From assembly GCA_012927625.1 (NCBI GenBank), contig JABBOV010000024.1:186001-250000 (forward strand): DNA of 64,000 nucleotides. The letters are read 5' to 3'. The notes under the pieces were generated by a model. It searched no databases. It saw only the letters and a program-made list of their open reading frames with translations, and was not told where the DNA came from. The DNA is from Glaciimonas sp. Lineage in GTDB: Bacteria > Pseudomonadota > Gammaproteobacteria > Burkholderiales > Burkholderiaceae_D. Position 1 is the first letter of the stretch, and each line of letters begins with the position of its first letter. Of the stretch, positions 35,840 through 45,644 are shown one piece after another. The translations under genes and the position numbers were made by a program.

Positions 35840-36570
35840 CGCTGGATGATCTTACGGTGGCCTTTCGGCGGCATCCGGCGCTGCATCACATCAGTGGACA
35901 ATTTGCCAAAGGTTCTCTGACGGCCGTGACCGGCCCCAACGGAGCGGGAAAAAGTACTTTGCTCAAGAGCATTCTTGCCTTGTTGCCGGTCAATAGCGGC
36001 AGCATCAAGGTTGCTCCAAATCTGCGATGCATCGCATATTTGCCGCAGCAGTCGGAAATTGAACGTAATTTTCCAATCTTGGTGCGCGATTGCATATTGC
36101 TTGGTTACTGGCAAAAGGTGGGGCAATTCGGCAGCATTTCTTCTGTTTTGATGGCGCGAGCAGAAGCTGCGCTAGATGCAGTTGGACTGGATGGATTTTC
36201 GCAGCGCGCAATTGGCTCCTTGTCGGCTGGCCAGTTCCAGCGTGTATTGTTTGCCCGCATGTTGTTACAGGATGCCGATTTGATCCTGCTCGATGAGCCT
36301 TTCAATGCGGTCGATAGCAAGACCACAGCCGAATTGTTGCGGATCATCGCTTCCTGGCATCGGGAAGGCCGCACGGTGATAGCGGTGTTGCATGACCATG
36401 CGCAGGTGCGTAGCTACTTTCCGCAAACGCTGCTGTTGGCACGCAATGTAATTGCGTGGGGCGATACGGCAACGGTCATGACCGATGATTATTTGCGTCA
36501 AGCTAAAGTGATGGCTGAGGCGTGGGACGAGAATTCACTCTTATGCGAAGTTGGAGCCAGGGCGGCATGA
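35836..36570 (+). CDS. Zinc/manganese ABC transporter ATP-binding protein
   Basis: ATPase of a cluster-9 metal importer (ZnuC/MntB-like). Walker A is TGPNGAGKSTLLKSI, the signature LSAGQFQRVLFAR, Walker B LILLDEPFNAVD and the switch His sits in VLHDHAQVR. The GTG at 35836 overlaps the preceding small gene's stop and gives 244 residues, starting directly with the first beta strand TLDDLTVAF; the longer frame upstream adds unrelated residues. The stop overlaps the permease ATG. Zinc versus manganese cannot be decided from this subunit. Confidence 0.9.
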   Translation: MTLDDLTVAFRRHPALHHISGQFAKGSLTAVTGPNGAGKSTLLKSILALLPVNSGSIKVAPNLRCIAYLPQQSEIERNFPILVRDCILLGYWQKVGQFGSISSVLMARAEAALDAVGLDGFSQRAIGSLSAGQFQRVLFARMLLQDADLILLDEPFNAVDSKTTAELLRIIASWHREGRTVIAVLHDHAQVRSYFPQTLLLARNVIAWGDTATVMTDDYLRQAKVMAEAWDENSLLCEVGARAA

Positions 36571-37442
36571 TCATCGATATTTACCAATTTGCTGTCGCTC
36601 CCTTCCAGGAGTTCGCTTTCATGCGCCGGGCGCTGGTGGGCACTATCGCTCTGGCGATGAGTGCTGCGCCGCTCGGCGTCTTGCTGACCTTGCGCCGGAT
36701 GAGCTTGTTTGGCGATGCATTAAGTCATGCGGTGCTGCCCGGCGTGGCTGCGGGCTTTTTACTGTTTGGCTTGTCGCTCACGGCGATGATGGTGGGTGGT
36801 TTTCTGGCCGGCATCATCGTGGTGGTGATTGCCGGGCTGATCAGTCGCTATACCGAGTTGAAAGAGGATGCAAGCCTGGCTGCGATTTATCTAGTGGCAC
36901 TGGCATTGGGCGTGATGCTGATTTCGCGCCGGGGAACCCAACTCGACTTGCTGCATATCCTGTTTGGCAGCGTGCTGGGAGTAGACGTCGGCGGTTTGCT
37001 GCTGGTAGCCGGCGTTTCTACCTTCAGCTTGCTGGCGTTGGCGATACTGTATCGCGGTTTGTTGCTGGAGAGTTTCGATCCATCCTATCTGGCGGCCAGC
37101 GGCAGCCGCGGCATTGTGCTACAGCAGACATTCCTGATGCTGGTGGTATTAAACCTGGTGGCAGGTTTCCAAACCTTGGGTACGTTAATGGCGGTCGGCT
37201 TGATGATGCTACCGGCCGTATCGGCACGGCTCTGGCACGACACTTTGCCCGCACAATTGCTAGGTAGCATGCTGCAGGCGGCCTGTGCCGGTTATTTTGG
37301 CCTATTGCTGTCATACCACATTGACACGCCATCGGGGCCGACCATTATCGTTTGCGCCGGCGTGCTGTATTCGGCCTCGCTACTGTTTGCGCCGCGCGGC
37401 TGGTTACCCAGGTTGCGGCGCTCGTCGCATTTGCAGGGCTGA
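36567..37442 (+). CDS. Zinc/manganese ABC transporter permease
   Basis: ABC-3 family integral membrane protein (ZnuB/MntC-like) with about eight helices. Conserved parts include FMRRALVGTIALAMSAAPLG, LFGDALSHAVLPGVAAGFLL and FQTLGTLMAVGLMMLPA. The ATG at 36567 overlaps the ATPase stop (ATGA) and yields 291 residues; an upstream start would overlap the ATPase gene by 48 bases. The substrate-binding protein follows 37 bp later. Confidence 0.9.
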   Translation: MIIDIYQFAVAPFQEFAFMRRALVGTIALAMSAAPLGVLLTLRRMSLFGDALSHAVLPGVAAGFLLFGLSLTAMMVGGFLAGIIVVVIAGLISRYTELKEDASLAAIYLVALALGVMLISRRGTQLDLLHILFGSVLGVDVGGLLLVAGVSTFSLLALAILYRGLLLESFDPSYLAASGSRGIVLQQTFLMLVVLNLVAGFQTLGTLMAVGLMMLPAVSARLWHDTLPAQLLGSMLQAACAGYFGLLLSYHIDTPSGPTIIVCAGVLYSASLLFAPRGWLPRLRRSSHLQG

Positions 37443-37479
37443 ATATGTCCGGTTTTCCTTACCTCCGAAAGAATACAAA

Positions 37480-38379
37480 ATGCATCAATCTTGGAAAATT
37501 TTGTTTGCAGCCTTGCTGCTGCTGATGTCGACTGTTGCTACTGCGGCCGATAAATTGCCGGTCGTGGCGAGTTTCAGTATTTTGGGTGACTTGGTTTCGG
37601 TGATTGGCGGCGATCGGGTTGCTATTTCTACGATGGTAGGGCCGAATCAAGATGCGCACATGTTCGCACCGTCGCCGGCAGATGCGAAAAAGGTGGCCCA
37701 ATCGAAGCTGGTGGTGGTCAATGGCCTGGGGTTCGACCAATGGCTGAATCGATTGGCGGGCGCTGCCGGCTATAAGGGGGCAATAGTGGTGGCTTCCAAC
37801 GGCATCAAGGCGCGCCAGATGTCCGATGAAGGCCAGACCGGCAAGATGCATGCCGATCCGCACGCATGGCAGGATCCGGCTAATGTCATTATTTATGCGG
37901 GAAATATTGCCGCAGCACTCGCCAAGCTCGACCCCGCTGGCGCAGGTTATTATCAAGATAATCGCGCCCGCTATGTGCAGTCACTCAAGGAACTCGACGG
38001 TTGGGCCGGTCAGCAGTTTGCGCAAATCACGGCGGAAAAACGCAAAGTTATCACTTCGCACGACGCTTTTGGCTATCTGGGGGCGCGTTACCGGATCACA
38101 TTCCTGGCTCCGCAAGGAACCTCGACTGAGAGCGAAGCGAGCGCTAAGGATGTCGCCAGACTGATTCGTCAGATTCAGCACGAGCGGATTAAGGCCGTGT
38201 ATATAGAGAATATGAGCGACCCTAAGTTACTGCAACAACTTAGCCGCGAAGCTGGCGTCGCTATGGGCGCCAAGCTCTACTCAGACGCTTTGTCCAGTCC
38301 GCAGGATGTCGCCCCCACTTACCTGAAAATGATGCGTTACAACATTGGACAGTTGATGTTGGGACTCAAGTTGAATTGA
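37480..38379 (+). CDS. Metal ABC transporter substrate-binding protein (ZnuA/MntA-like)
   Basis: Periplasmic cluster-9 solute-binding protein of 299 residues with a signal peptide (LFAALLLLMSTVATAAD). Metal ligands fit the family: His in NQDAHMFAPSPAD, His in HADPHAWQDP, Glu in TSTESEAS-type segment and Asp in YSDALS. It lacks the long His-rich loop seen in many zinc-specific ZnuA proteins, so manganese, iron or low-affinity zinc import is also possible. The ATG at 37480 is preferred over the longer frame because it starts the signal peptide. Confidence 0.9.
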   Translation: MHQSWKILFAALLLLMSTVATAADKLPVVASFSILGDLVSVIGGDRVAISTMVGPNQDAHMFAPSPADAKKVAQSKLVVVNGLGFDQWLNRLAGAAGYKGAIVVASNGIKARQMSDEGQTGKMHADPHAWQDPANVIIYAGNIAAALAKLDPAGAGYYQDNRARYVQSLKELDGWAGQQFAQITAEKRKVITSHDAFGYLGARYRITFLAPQGTSTESEASAKDVARLIRQIQHERIKAVYIENMSDPKLLQQLSREAGVAMGAKLYSDALSSPQDVAPTYLKMMRYNIGQLMLGLKLN

Positions 38380-38387
38380 GGATTGCT

Positions 38388-39236
<849 letters not shown>

Positions 39237-39294
39237 TCAGGCTTGTGTCAAATGCGCCCTGGCATCTCGGCAAGGACGAAGGCATTTTGCTGCA

Positions 39295-40176
39295 TCAGGT
39301 CGGTGCATAAGCCAGTCGCACGTAAATCGGAGCAAACGGTTCAGCCTGGGTGATTTCTATCAGGGTTTCCTTTGCAAGTTCGAGCAATGCAACAAAGTTC
39401 ACTACTAATACCGGTATTCCGCGCGTGCTATCAAATAGGTCAGAAAACTCGACAAACTTGTTGCTTTGTAAAGCACGCAAAATGCCCGACATGTGCTCCC
39501 GCACCGAGAGTTCTTCGCGGCTGACCTGGTGGTGCTGGATCAGGGTCGCCCGCTGCAAGATGTCGTTCCAGGCTGATTGCAACTCTATGGCGCTAATATC
39601 GGCCCAGCGCACCGCACTTTGATCAATATGTATCTGCGGCAGCAGGAAATCGCGTCCTAGTTGCGGTAGTGCGTTGATCTGCAGTGCAGCTAGCTTCATT
39701 TGCTCGTATTCCAGCAGGCGGCGTACCAGTTCGGCGCGCGGGTCTGCGGCTTCGTCACTACTATCGATTTTCCGGGCCGGCAGTAACATGCGCGATTTGA
39801 TCTCGATCAGCATGGCTGCCATGAGCAGGTATTCGGCGGCCAGTTCAAGATTATGAATGCGCACCTGTTCGACGTATTGCAGGTATTGTCGGGTTACCTG
39901 CGCCATCGGGATGTCGAGGATATTGAAGTTCTGCCTGCGAATCAGGTATAGCAACAGATCCAGCGGCCCCTCGAATGCTTCCAGGAAAATTTCCAGCGCA
40001 TCTGGCGGGATGTACAGGTCGGTCGGCATGCGCAACATCGGCTCGCCGTACAATTTTGCTAGTGCAGGGGTTTCAATCGGATTATTGGCATTCACGACTG
40101 CTTCATCAACTGTGGTCGCGGCGTTTCCCTGTGCCAGCGACTGCGCCTGCTGCGCTTTAAGTTGCACTTTCTGCAA
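39295..40176 (-). CDS. scpA: Segregation and condensation protein A
   Basis: ScpA is the kleisin that works with SMC and ScpB in chromosome condensation. The core FEGPLDLLLYLIRRQNFNILDIPMA-type segment and YLLMAAMLIEIKSRMLLP are the family signature. An N-terminal extension of about 60 residues rich in Gln and Ala precedes the core, common in betaproteobacterial ScpA; the exact start is therefore uncertain. It lies between panC and a DUF3460 gene and is probably co-transcribed with them. Confidence 0.94.
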   Translation of the reverse strand: MQKVQLKAQQAQSLAQGNAATTVDEAVVNANNPIETPALAKLYGEPMLRMPTDLYIPPDALEIFLEAFEGPLDLLLYLIRRQNFNILDIPMAQVTRQYLQYVEQVRIHNLELAAEYLLMAAMLIEIKSRMLLPARKIDSSDEAADPRAELVRRLLEYEQMKLAALQINALPQLGRDFLLPQIHIDQSAVRWADISAIELQSAWNDILQRATLIQHHQVSREELSVREHMSGILRALQSNKFVEFSDLFDSTRGIPVLVVNFVALLELAKETLIEITQAEPFAPIYVRLAYAPT

Positions 40177-40185
40177 CTGGTACTC

Positions 40186-40395
40186 TTAAACTTTGTTTTG
40201 GTACACGTAAGCCTGTTGCTTCACCAGCGAATCCTTGTTGCGTTCTTGCGTATTCAGATCAACCGGTTCCTTGTCCCAAAGCAGGGCGCGACCTTCACGT
40301 TGACTTTGTTCGATACTTGGGTTTTGTTCTTTCAAATTCTTGAGAAACAGGGTTATTTCGGATTCGTAGCGTTGGAATTGTTTGGTGAGTTTCAT
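40186..40395 (-). CDS. DUF3460 family protein
   Basis: A 69-residue cytoplasmic protein of unknown function, found mainly in Betaproteobacteria. The recognisable parts are ESEITLFLKNLKEQNPSIE and GRALLWDKEPVDL, followed by a Gln/Lys-rich tail ending AYVYQNKV. There is no signal peptide or membrane segment. It sits immediately before scpA (9 bp), which is a recurrent neighbour in this group. Confidence 0.88.
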   Translation of the reverse strand: MKLTKQFQRYESEITLFLKNLKEQNPSIEQSQREGRALLWDKEPVDLNTQERNKDSLVKQQAYVYQNKV

Positions 40396-40462
40396 TATGA
40401 TTTTGATTGCCTGGTAAGTTCAAGACATTATTCTACCTTGTCTTAAAGCGGTTTTAACTAAA

Positions 40463-40480
40463 GGAAAAAGTACTTTTTCC
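40463..40480 (-). terminator. Possible terminator after the hyf-like operon
   Basis: A perfect 18-bp palindrome, seven-base arms GGAAAAA/TTTTTCC around GTAC. It lies 26 bp past the stop of the last hyf-like gene. On the minus strand the right arm supplies a short T tract and is followed by TTTAG. The stem is A/T-rich, so termination strength is doubtful. Confidence 0.4.
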
Positions 40481-40505
40481 CACGATTTTCTTGCGCAATT
40501 CGTTT

Positions 40506-41018
40506 TTAAACGCGTACAGATACCGCTGTCAATATACCCCGGAGAATGTCGATCGGTTTTGGCGGGCATCCTGGCACGGTTACATCGACCGGAATTACAT
40601 TTGAGACGCGACCACAGCTTGCATAACTTTCGCCGAAAATTCCGCCAGTACAGGCGCATTCTCCGATTGCGACGACAAGTTTCGGATGCGGAATGGCGTC
40701 ATAGGCATACAGTAATGCGGCTTCCATGTTTTTTGTCACAGGGCCAGTGACTAGCAGCATATCGGCGTGGCGTGGACTGGCAACGAACTTGATGCCTAAT
40801 CCCTCCATATTATAGTAGGGGTTGCCTAACGCCTGTATCTCCAGTTCGCAGGCATTGCAGGAGCCGGCATCCACTACCCGAATACATAGAGCGCGTCCAA
40901 GGGTATGAAGGATTTCTGTTTGAATTTGCCCATGTTCTGTGCGCCAGGCATCATGTGGCTCGGGTGCCGTTTCGGTCGGAATGCCAACATGAACGATTTG
41001 TTTAAATAGTTGCCACAT
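40506..41018 (-). CDS. hyfI: Hydrogenase-4 HyfI / NuoB-like Fe-S subunit
   Basis: Small subunit of a membrane-bound hydrogenase-related complex, homologous to HycG/HyfI and complex I NuoB. The ligands for the proximal 4Fe-4S cluster are intact: SCNACELE, GECACTGGIF and VPGCPPKP. It is 170 residues with a short amphipathic N-terminus and no Tat signal, so it acts on the cytoplasmic face. Its ATG overlaps the stop of the large-subunit gene (TGATG). It is the last of six co-directional genes. Electron transfer to or from quinone-like or other acceptors is plausible, but the partner is unknown. Confidence 0.88.
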   Translation of the reverse strand: MWQLFKQIVHVGIPTETAPEPHDAWRTEHGQIQTEILHTLGRALCIRVVDAGSCNACELEIQALGNPYYNMEGLGIKFVASPRHADMLLVTGPVTKNMEAALLYAYDAIPHPKLVVAIGECACTGGIFGESYASCGRVSNVIPVDVTVPGCPPKPIDILRGILTAVSVRV

Positions 41019-42574
41019 CAGAGGTCATGTCCCGAATAGCTGAGGTTAAAGGATTTGTTAATCAGCGGGAAGTCTGGAACAATATTGCCCATGATTGCAT
41101 GTTGAAGGACAGGCCAGTTTTGCCAGGAAGGATCGTGGCAGTGACAACGGAGAATTTTTCCCTGCGCATCGTTTTCTATCGCTACCAGGATCGGGCCGCG
41201 CCAGCCTTCCACCCAGCCTACGCCTAGGCCCTCCGTAGTGGGTTTGGCTAAGGCTGTCATTGTGGGGCCCTGCGGTAATTGATGGGCGATTTGCCGCAAC
41301 AGGCGAATGGACTCGAAAATTTCATCGAACCGTACAATAACCCGTGCCGCGACATCACCATTATTGTGTGTCGCCATGCGAACATTGAGTTGCGTGTAGG
41401 GACTAATGGGTTGGTCGGCTCGCACGTCCCATGCCTGCGCGCTGGCTCGCCCGGCCAATCCGCACAATCCGAGTTCTGCCGCCAGTTTTGGCAACACGCG
41501 ACCAGCGGTAATAAAACGGTCCTGCAAACCTGCATGTCCTTCATAGATGCTTCTGAGAGTACTGACCTCGACCTCAATGTGCGCACACTGCGCCATCATC
41601 AGGTCTATACCGGATGCGTCGAGATCGACTGCGGCGCCGCCAGGGACAATGCAATCCATCATGAAACGGTGGCCAAACAGGCGATCATTCAGCCGTACCC
41701 AATCTTCTTTCAGTAGCGTGAACTGGGCCAGTCCCACTGCAAAACCGGCATCGTTTCCGATTCCGCCCAAGTCCCCCAAGTGATTGGCAATACGTTCACG
41801 TTCCAGCAGCAGTGCGCGTAGCCATTGCGCGCGCGGCGGGGTCTGAGATGTGGTTGCTGCCTCAACTGCCATGCAATAGGCCCAGGCAAATGCGACCGTC
41901 GAGTCGCCGGAAATGCGGCCAGCCAGCTTGTACCCGTCAGCGATATGAAGCCGTGTAAAAAGCTTATCCGTTCCTTTGTGGGTATAGCCAAACCTTTGTT
42001 CCAGACGCAGCACTTTCTCACCCACTACCGAGAAACGGTAGTGCCCCGGCTCGATAATGCCGGCGTGAATCGGGCCTACGGCAATTTCGTGTACGCCGTT
42101 TCCGGCTACGGATACAAAGGGATAGTTTTCTAACTGGTTGTCAAATTGTTCTAGTCCTGAAACCTGTTGCCGCAATGGAAAATAGTCTATAGGCCACTTG
42201 CCGTGATTGAGCCAGGGACGCACATCCTCTGCTCTATTTGCGCTAATCCCCAAAAGATCAAAAATCGTGCGTTGCAAGCGCACCGCAGTAGGAAATACCC
42301 CAGATATATCTGGATATCCTTCCTGTTCAGTTACAGGTAGCCGAAACCAAAGCACTCCTTCAGCCACACAATATGCTGCCGAGATAATGAATTGAGTGAT
42401 ATCTGGTGTTTTGTGGGTGCCCCAAAGGGAGATTAGGCGCCCTCCCTCAGTCTGGATTATTTGCGCAATGCGCACCCAGTCCTGCCTCCCGATCTCGGCA
42501 ATCCAAACCGGCGCACTTCCCGGCAAGGATCTGAGCGGGGCCGAATATCTTTCGACCAACGTATCAGTTTTCAT
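41018..42574 (-). CDS. hyfG: HyfG/NuoCD-like large subunit without nickel ligands
   Basis: A 518-residue protein: an N-terminal NuoC-like part (about residues 25-150) fused to a NuoD/hydrogenase large-subunit-like part. VGPIHAGIIEPGHYRF, RFGYTHKGTDKLF and LLLERERIANHLGDLGGIGND are conserved. In true Ni-Fe hydrogenases an N-terminal RxCGxC and a C-terminal DPCxxC bind the metal. Here the first position reads RISGDSTVAFA (residues 220-230) and the C-terminus ends NLSYSGHDL with no CxxC. It therefore matches Ehr-type complexes or complex I rather than a hydrogenase. The ATG at 42574 overlaps the hyfF stop. Confidence 0.87.
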   Translation of the reverse strand: MKTDTLVERYSAPLRSLPGSAPVWIAEIGRQDWVRIAQIIQTEGGRLISLWGTHKTPDITQFIISAAYCVAEGVLWFRLPVTEQEGYPDISGVFPTAVRLQRTIFDLLGISANRAEDVRPWLNHGKWPIDYFPLRQQVSGLEQFDNQLENYPFVSVAGNGVHEIAVGPIHAGIIEPGHYRFSVVGEKVLRLEQRFGYTHKGTDKLFTRLHIADGYKLAGRISGDSTVAFAWAYCMAVEAATTSQTPPRAQWLRALLLERERIANHLGDLGGIGNDAGFAVGLAQFTLLKEDWVRLNDRLFGHRFMMDCIVPGGAAVDLDASGIDLMMAQCAHIEVEVSTLRSIYEGHAGLQDRFITAGRVLPKLAAELGLCGLAGRASAQAWDVRADQPISPYTQLNVRMATHNNGDVAARVIVRFDEIFESIRLLRQIAHQLPQGPTMTALAKPTTEGLGVGWVEGWRGPILVAIENDAQGKILRCHCHDPSWQNWPVLQHAIMGNIVPDFPLINKSFNLSYSGHDL

Positions 42575-44031
42575 GCATTTCCCACGATGATATTGACCGC
42601 TTGCCGGAACCATGTATTCAGATATGGCGGGATGTACAAGCCGAGTATCAGTGCCAGCCCAAGATGGATGAATACCGGGAACAATGCCGGTGAATGTGCG
42701 AGTGGCTTCGCCGTGGTTTCGCCGAATACCATCGACTGTACGCGACTAAAAATCGAGGCAAAAGCTACGCCCAGCGACAATAGCAGGATTGGTGTCGCCC
42801 ACGGCAAATCACGCATGGCAGTTGTGACGATTAAAAATTCACTGGCGAATACACCAAATGGCGGCATGCCGAGGATCGCCAGCGATCCCAACAGCATGCC
42901 CCAACCCACCGTCGGGCTGACTTTTACCAAACCGCGGATGTTTGCAATTACCTGTGTACCAGCTTTCTGGCACGCATGCCCGACAGTGAAAAAAATCGCG
43001 GATTTCACCAGTGAATGAACAGTCATGTGCAGCAGACCGGCATACGTTGCGATTGGCCCGCCGATGCCGAATGCAAAAGTCATAAGCCCCACATGCTCAA
43101 TTGAGGAGTAGGAAAACATGCGTTTGACATCTTTTTGCCGAGACAAGGAAAAAGTCGCCACTACCACCGAGATCAAGCCGAAACCGACTAGCAACTTGCC
43201 CGGGATGCCATTTTGTAACGCACCATCTGCGAGTACTTTGAAACGCAGCACCGCATACAGCGCGACATTAAGTAAAAGGCCGGACAGTACGGCAGAGATT
43301 GGCGTCGGCCCTTCGGCATGAGCATCCGGCAACCAGTTATGCAGCGGCACCAGGCCCATCTTGGTGCCGTAGCCAACCAGCAAGAAAACAAAGGCGAGCG
43401 ACATGATGGCCGGCTCAAGTTGTGTCTTGATACCATTAAGATTAGTCCATAACAGCGCATCACTGTCTCCGCCAAGCTGGCGATCAGCGGCAAGATAAAG
43501 AAGTATCGTTCCAAACAGTGCCAGTGCAATACCGACTCCGCACAAAATGAAATATTTCCAGGCCGCCTCCAGGCTGGTGGGGGTACGATACACGCTGACC
43601 AGCAAAACAGTGGCTAGCGTTGCGCCTTCCATCGCCACCCACAGGATGCCCATATTGTTGGTCAATAGCGCCAGCAACATGGTGAACATGAATAACTGAT
43701 ACATGCTGTGATACAGACGCATGCGGCTGGGAGTCATTTTGCCGTGATCGCGCTCGATGCGCATATACGGACGGGAAAATAATGCGGTAGTCAAGCCGAC
43801 AAATGCCGTCAAAGTAACGAGAAATACATTCAGCGGATCGACGAAAAATAATTTTCCCAAAGCGAAAATAGGACCGCTCGCGATGATCTTTACGGTCAAT
43901 ATTGCTGCAGCGATGAAGGTGGTCAAGCTGAACCCGACGTTGATTTCAGGCGCTGCTTCATGTTGCCCCACCAGGCCCAGCACGATGCCGCCTAGCAGTG
44001 GGGTGATGAGAACCAGCAATAATGGATCCAT
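42571..44031 (-). CDS. hyfF: Hydrogenase-4 HyfF-like proton-translocating subunit
   Basis: Integral membrane protein of the NuoN/NuoM/Mrp antiporter family, 486 residues with about 13-14 helices. The broken-helix and charge motifs of the family are present: MGILWVAMEGATLATVLL, KMGLVPLHNWLPDAHAEGPTP, SLSRQKDVKRMFSYSSIEHVG and HMTVHSLVKSAIFF. These Lys and His residues form the ion-translocation path. It overlaps the large-subunit gene by four bases and follows hyfE by one base. Confidence 0.9.
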   Translation of the reverse strand: MDPLLLVLITPLLGGIVLGLVGQHEAAPEINVGFSLTTFIAAAILTVKIIASGPIFALGKLFFVDPLNVFLVTLTAFVGLTTALFSRPYMRIERDHGKMTPSRMRLYHSMYQLFMFTMLLALLTNNMGILWVAMEGATLATVLLVSVYRTPTSLEAAWKYFILCGVGIALALFGTILLYLAADRQLGGDSDALLWTNLNGIKTQLEPAIMSLAFVFLLVGYGTKMGLVPLHNWLPDAHAEGPTPISAVLSGLLLNVALYAVLRFKVLADGALQNGIPGKLLVGFGLISVVVATFSLSRQKDVKRMFSYSSIEHVGLMTFAFGIGGPIATYAGLLHMTVHSLVKSAIFFTVGHACQKAGTQVIANIRGLVKVSPTVGWGMLLGSLAILGMPPFGVFASEFLIVTTAMRDLPWATPILLLSLGVAFASIFSRVQSMVFGETTAKPLAHSPALFPVFIHLGLALILGLYIPPYLNTWFRQAVNIIVGNA

Positions 44032-44032
44032 G

Positions 44033-44692
44033 TCAGTCCTCTTTTAAATTTTCCAGATTGTGGATATCCAGGTTGTCGAACTGCTCGCGGATCTGGAACA
44101 TAAATACACCGAGTATCAAAATACCGACCAGAACGTCAAGGGCTACTCCGAGTTCGACGATCATCGGCATTCCATTAGTAGCTGCAGTCGCAGCGAAAAA
44201 TAGTCCATTCTCCATGGCGAGAAATCCAATTACCTGCGGCACCGCTCTGGAGCGCGTGATCATCATCATGAAAGCAAGAAGAATACAAGCCAGCGCAATG
44301 CCAAGAGTGCCGCGGGCGATGGAGGAGGATAGTTTTGCTACCGGAAGAGCGAGATTGAAGGAGATGATCACCAGCACGATTCCAACCAGCATAGTGGTTG
44401 GGACATTAATCAGGGGTTCCACATCCCACTTGACATTCAGGCGCAGAATTAACTTATGGAGTACCCAGGGAATAAATACCACTTTAAGTACAAACGTCAA
44501 GCCGGCAGAAAAATAGAGATGGGGGTCATTCGTCGCATACGCCACCACTAAGGCGGAGGCCACCAGTGTGGCGCCATGTAAAGTGAACAGGTAAATCAAT
44601 GAAAGGATTCTGCGCTGACTGAGCATGGCAAAGGTCAGCAGCAGTAGCGTAGCAGCCAGCAGATTTAATATTTGAATCGTGAAATTTGGCAT
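44033..44692 (-). CDS. hyfE: Hydrogenase-4 HyfE-like membrane subunit
   Basis: A 219-residue membrane protein with about six or seven helices. The C-terminal half resembles NuoK (IGFLAMENGLFFAATA with its membrane Glu, and LGVALDVLVGILILGVFMFQIREQF). The N-terminal half (LSQRRILSLIYLFTLHGATLVAS) is typical of HyfE. It lies between hyfC and hyfF with gaps of one base on each side, so it belongs to the same membrane arm. Confidence 0.88.
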   Translation of the reverse strand: MPNFTIQILNLLAATLLLLTFAMLSQRRILSLIYLFTLHGATLVASALVVAYATNDPHLYFSAGLTFVLKVVFIPWVLHKLILRLNVKWDVEPLINVPTTMLVGIVLVIISFNLALPVAKLSSSIARGTLGIALACILLAFMMMITRSRAVPQVIGFLAMENGLFFAATAATNGMPMIVELGVALDVLVGILILGVFMFQIREQFDNLDIHNLENLKED

Positions 44693-44693
44693 T

Positions 44694-45644
44694 CTATGCG
44701 CCTAAAAGGAAATGCACGAGCATGCCGATGACCGCCAAAAGAAACGCGGTGGTAAGAAATTCAGGGACTCGAAAAATACGCATTTTGGCGCTGGACGTTT
44801 CAATCAATGCGAGTAATGCACCACCAATTGTCAGTTTAAATAACAAAATAGGAAGTGCCGAGAGTAGCGCAAGCGGACGGCTGGCTTCAGCGATTCCCCA
44901 AGGTATGAATAGTGCAATTCCTATGCATGAATAGGCAAAAAGTTTCAAGCTGGCAGCCCATTCCATTAACGCCAGATGGCGTCCCGAATATTCCAGCAAA
45001 AGTGCTTCATGAATCATGGTCAGTTCAAGATGCGTGGTGGGATTATCGATTGGCACACGGGCATTTTCTGCCAGTGAGACCATCGTAAACGCCACTCCGG
45101 CAAAGGCCAGACTTGGGTAGATCGCCAACTCCCGGTGCACCAGGCTATCTACCATGCTGGTGAGTAAGGTCGATTGTGTAATCAGGGAAGCTGAAAACAA
45201 TACCATCAGCAGTGCGGGTTCAGCCAGGAAGCCGACCAGCATTTCCCGGCGCGCACCCATGCTGCCAAAAGCAGTGCCGACGTCCATCGCCGCCAGCGAC
45301 ATGAAAACGCGTGCCAGCGCAAGCAGGCCGACTAGCGCAATCGCATCGGCGGCAGGCGATAACGGTAGATCGGTCGACAGGGTAGGAGTGATCGCGCAAG
45401 CTAGCGTCAAGCAGCCAAATACGATGTAAGGCGCCATGCGAAACAGCGGGCTGGCGTGTTCGGCTAACACCGATTCTTTATGGAATAGCTTGTGCAGCAT
45501 ACGATATGGCTGGAACAGGCTGGGAGCGGTTTTATTCTGCAGCCAGGCACGGCACTGATTGACCCATCCAGTCAAAAGTGGAGCAGCTGCAAGCGCCAGT
45601 ATTATTTCCAGTAGTTGCGAAAGAGAGCCGAAGAAAGTGATCAT
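44694..45644 (-). CDS. hyfC: Hydrogenase-4 HyfC / NuoH-like membrane subunit
   Basis: A 316-residue NuoH/HycD homologue that anchors the peripheral arm to the membrane arm. Features are APLLTGWVNQCRAWLQNKTAPSLFQPYR near the N-terminus, ALARVFMSLAAMDVGTAFGSMGARRE, and NARVPIDNPTTHLELTMIHEALLLEYSG, the conserved loop facing the quinone-like cavity in complex I. Seven or eight helices are evident. It overlaps hyfB by four bases. Confidence 0.9.
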   Translation of the reverse strand: MITFFGSLSQLLEIILALAAAPLLTGWVNQCRAWLQNKTAPSLFQPYRMLHKLFHKESVLAEHASPLFRMAPYIVFGCLTLACAITPTLSTDLPLSPAADAIALVGLLALARVFMSLAAMDVGTAFGSMGARREMLVGFLAEPALLMVLFSASLITQSTLLTSMVDSLVHRELAIYPSLAFAGVAFTMVSLAENARVPIDNPTTHLELTMIHEALLLEYSGRHLALMEWAASLKLFAYSCIGIALFIPWGIAEASRPLALLSALPILLFKLTIGGALLALIETSSAKMRIFRVPEFLTTAFLLAVIGMLVHFLLGA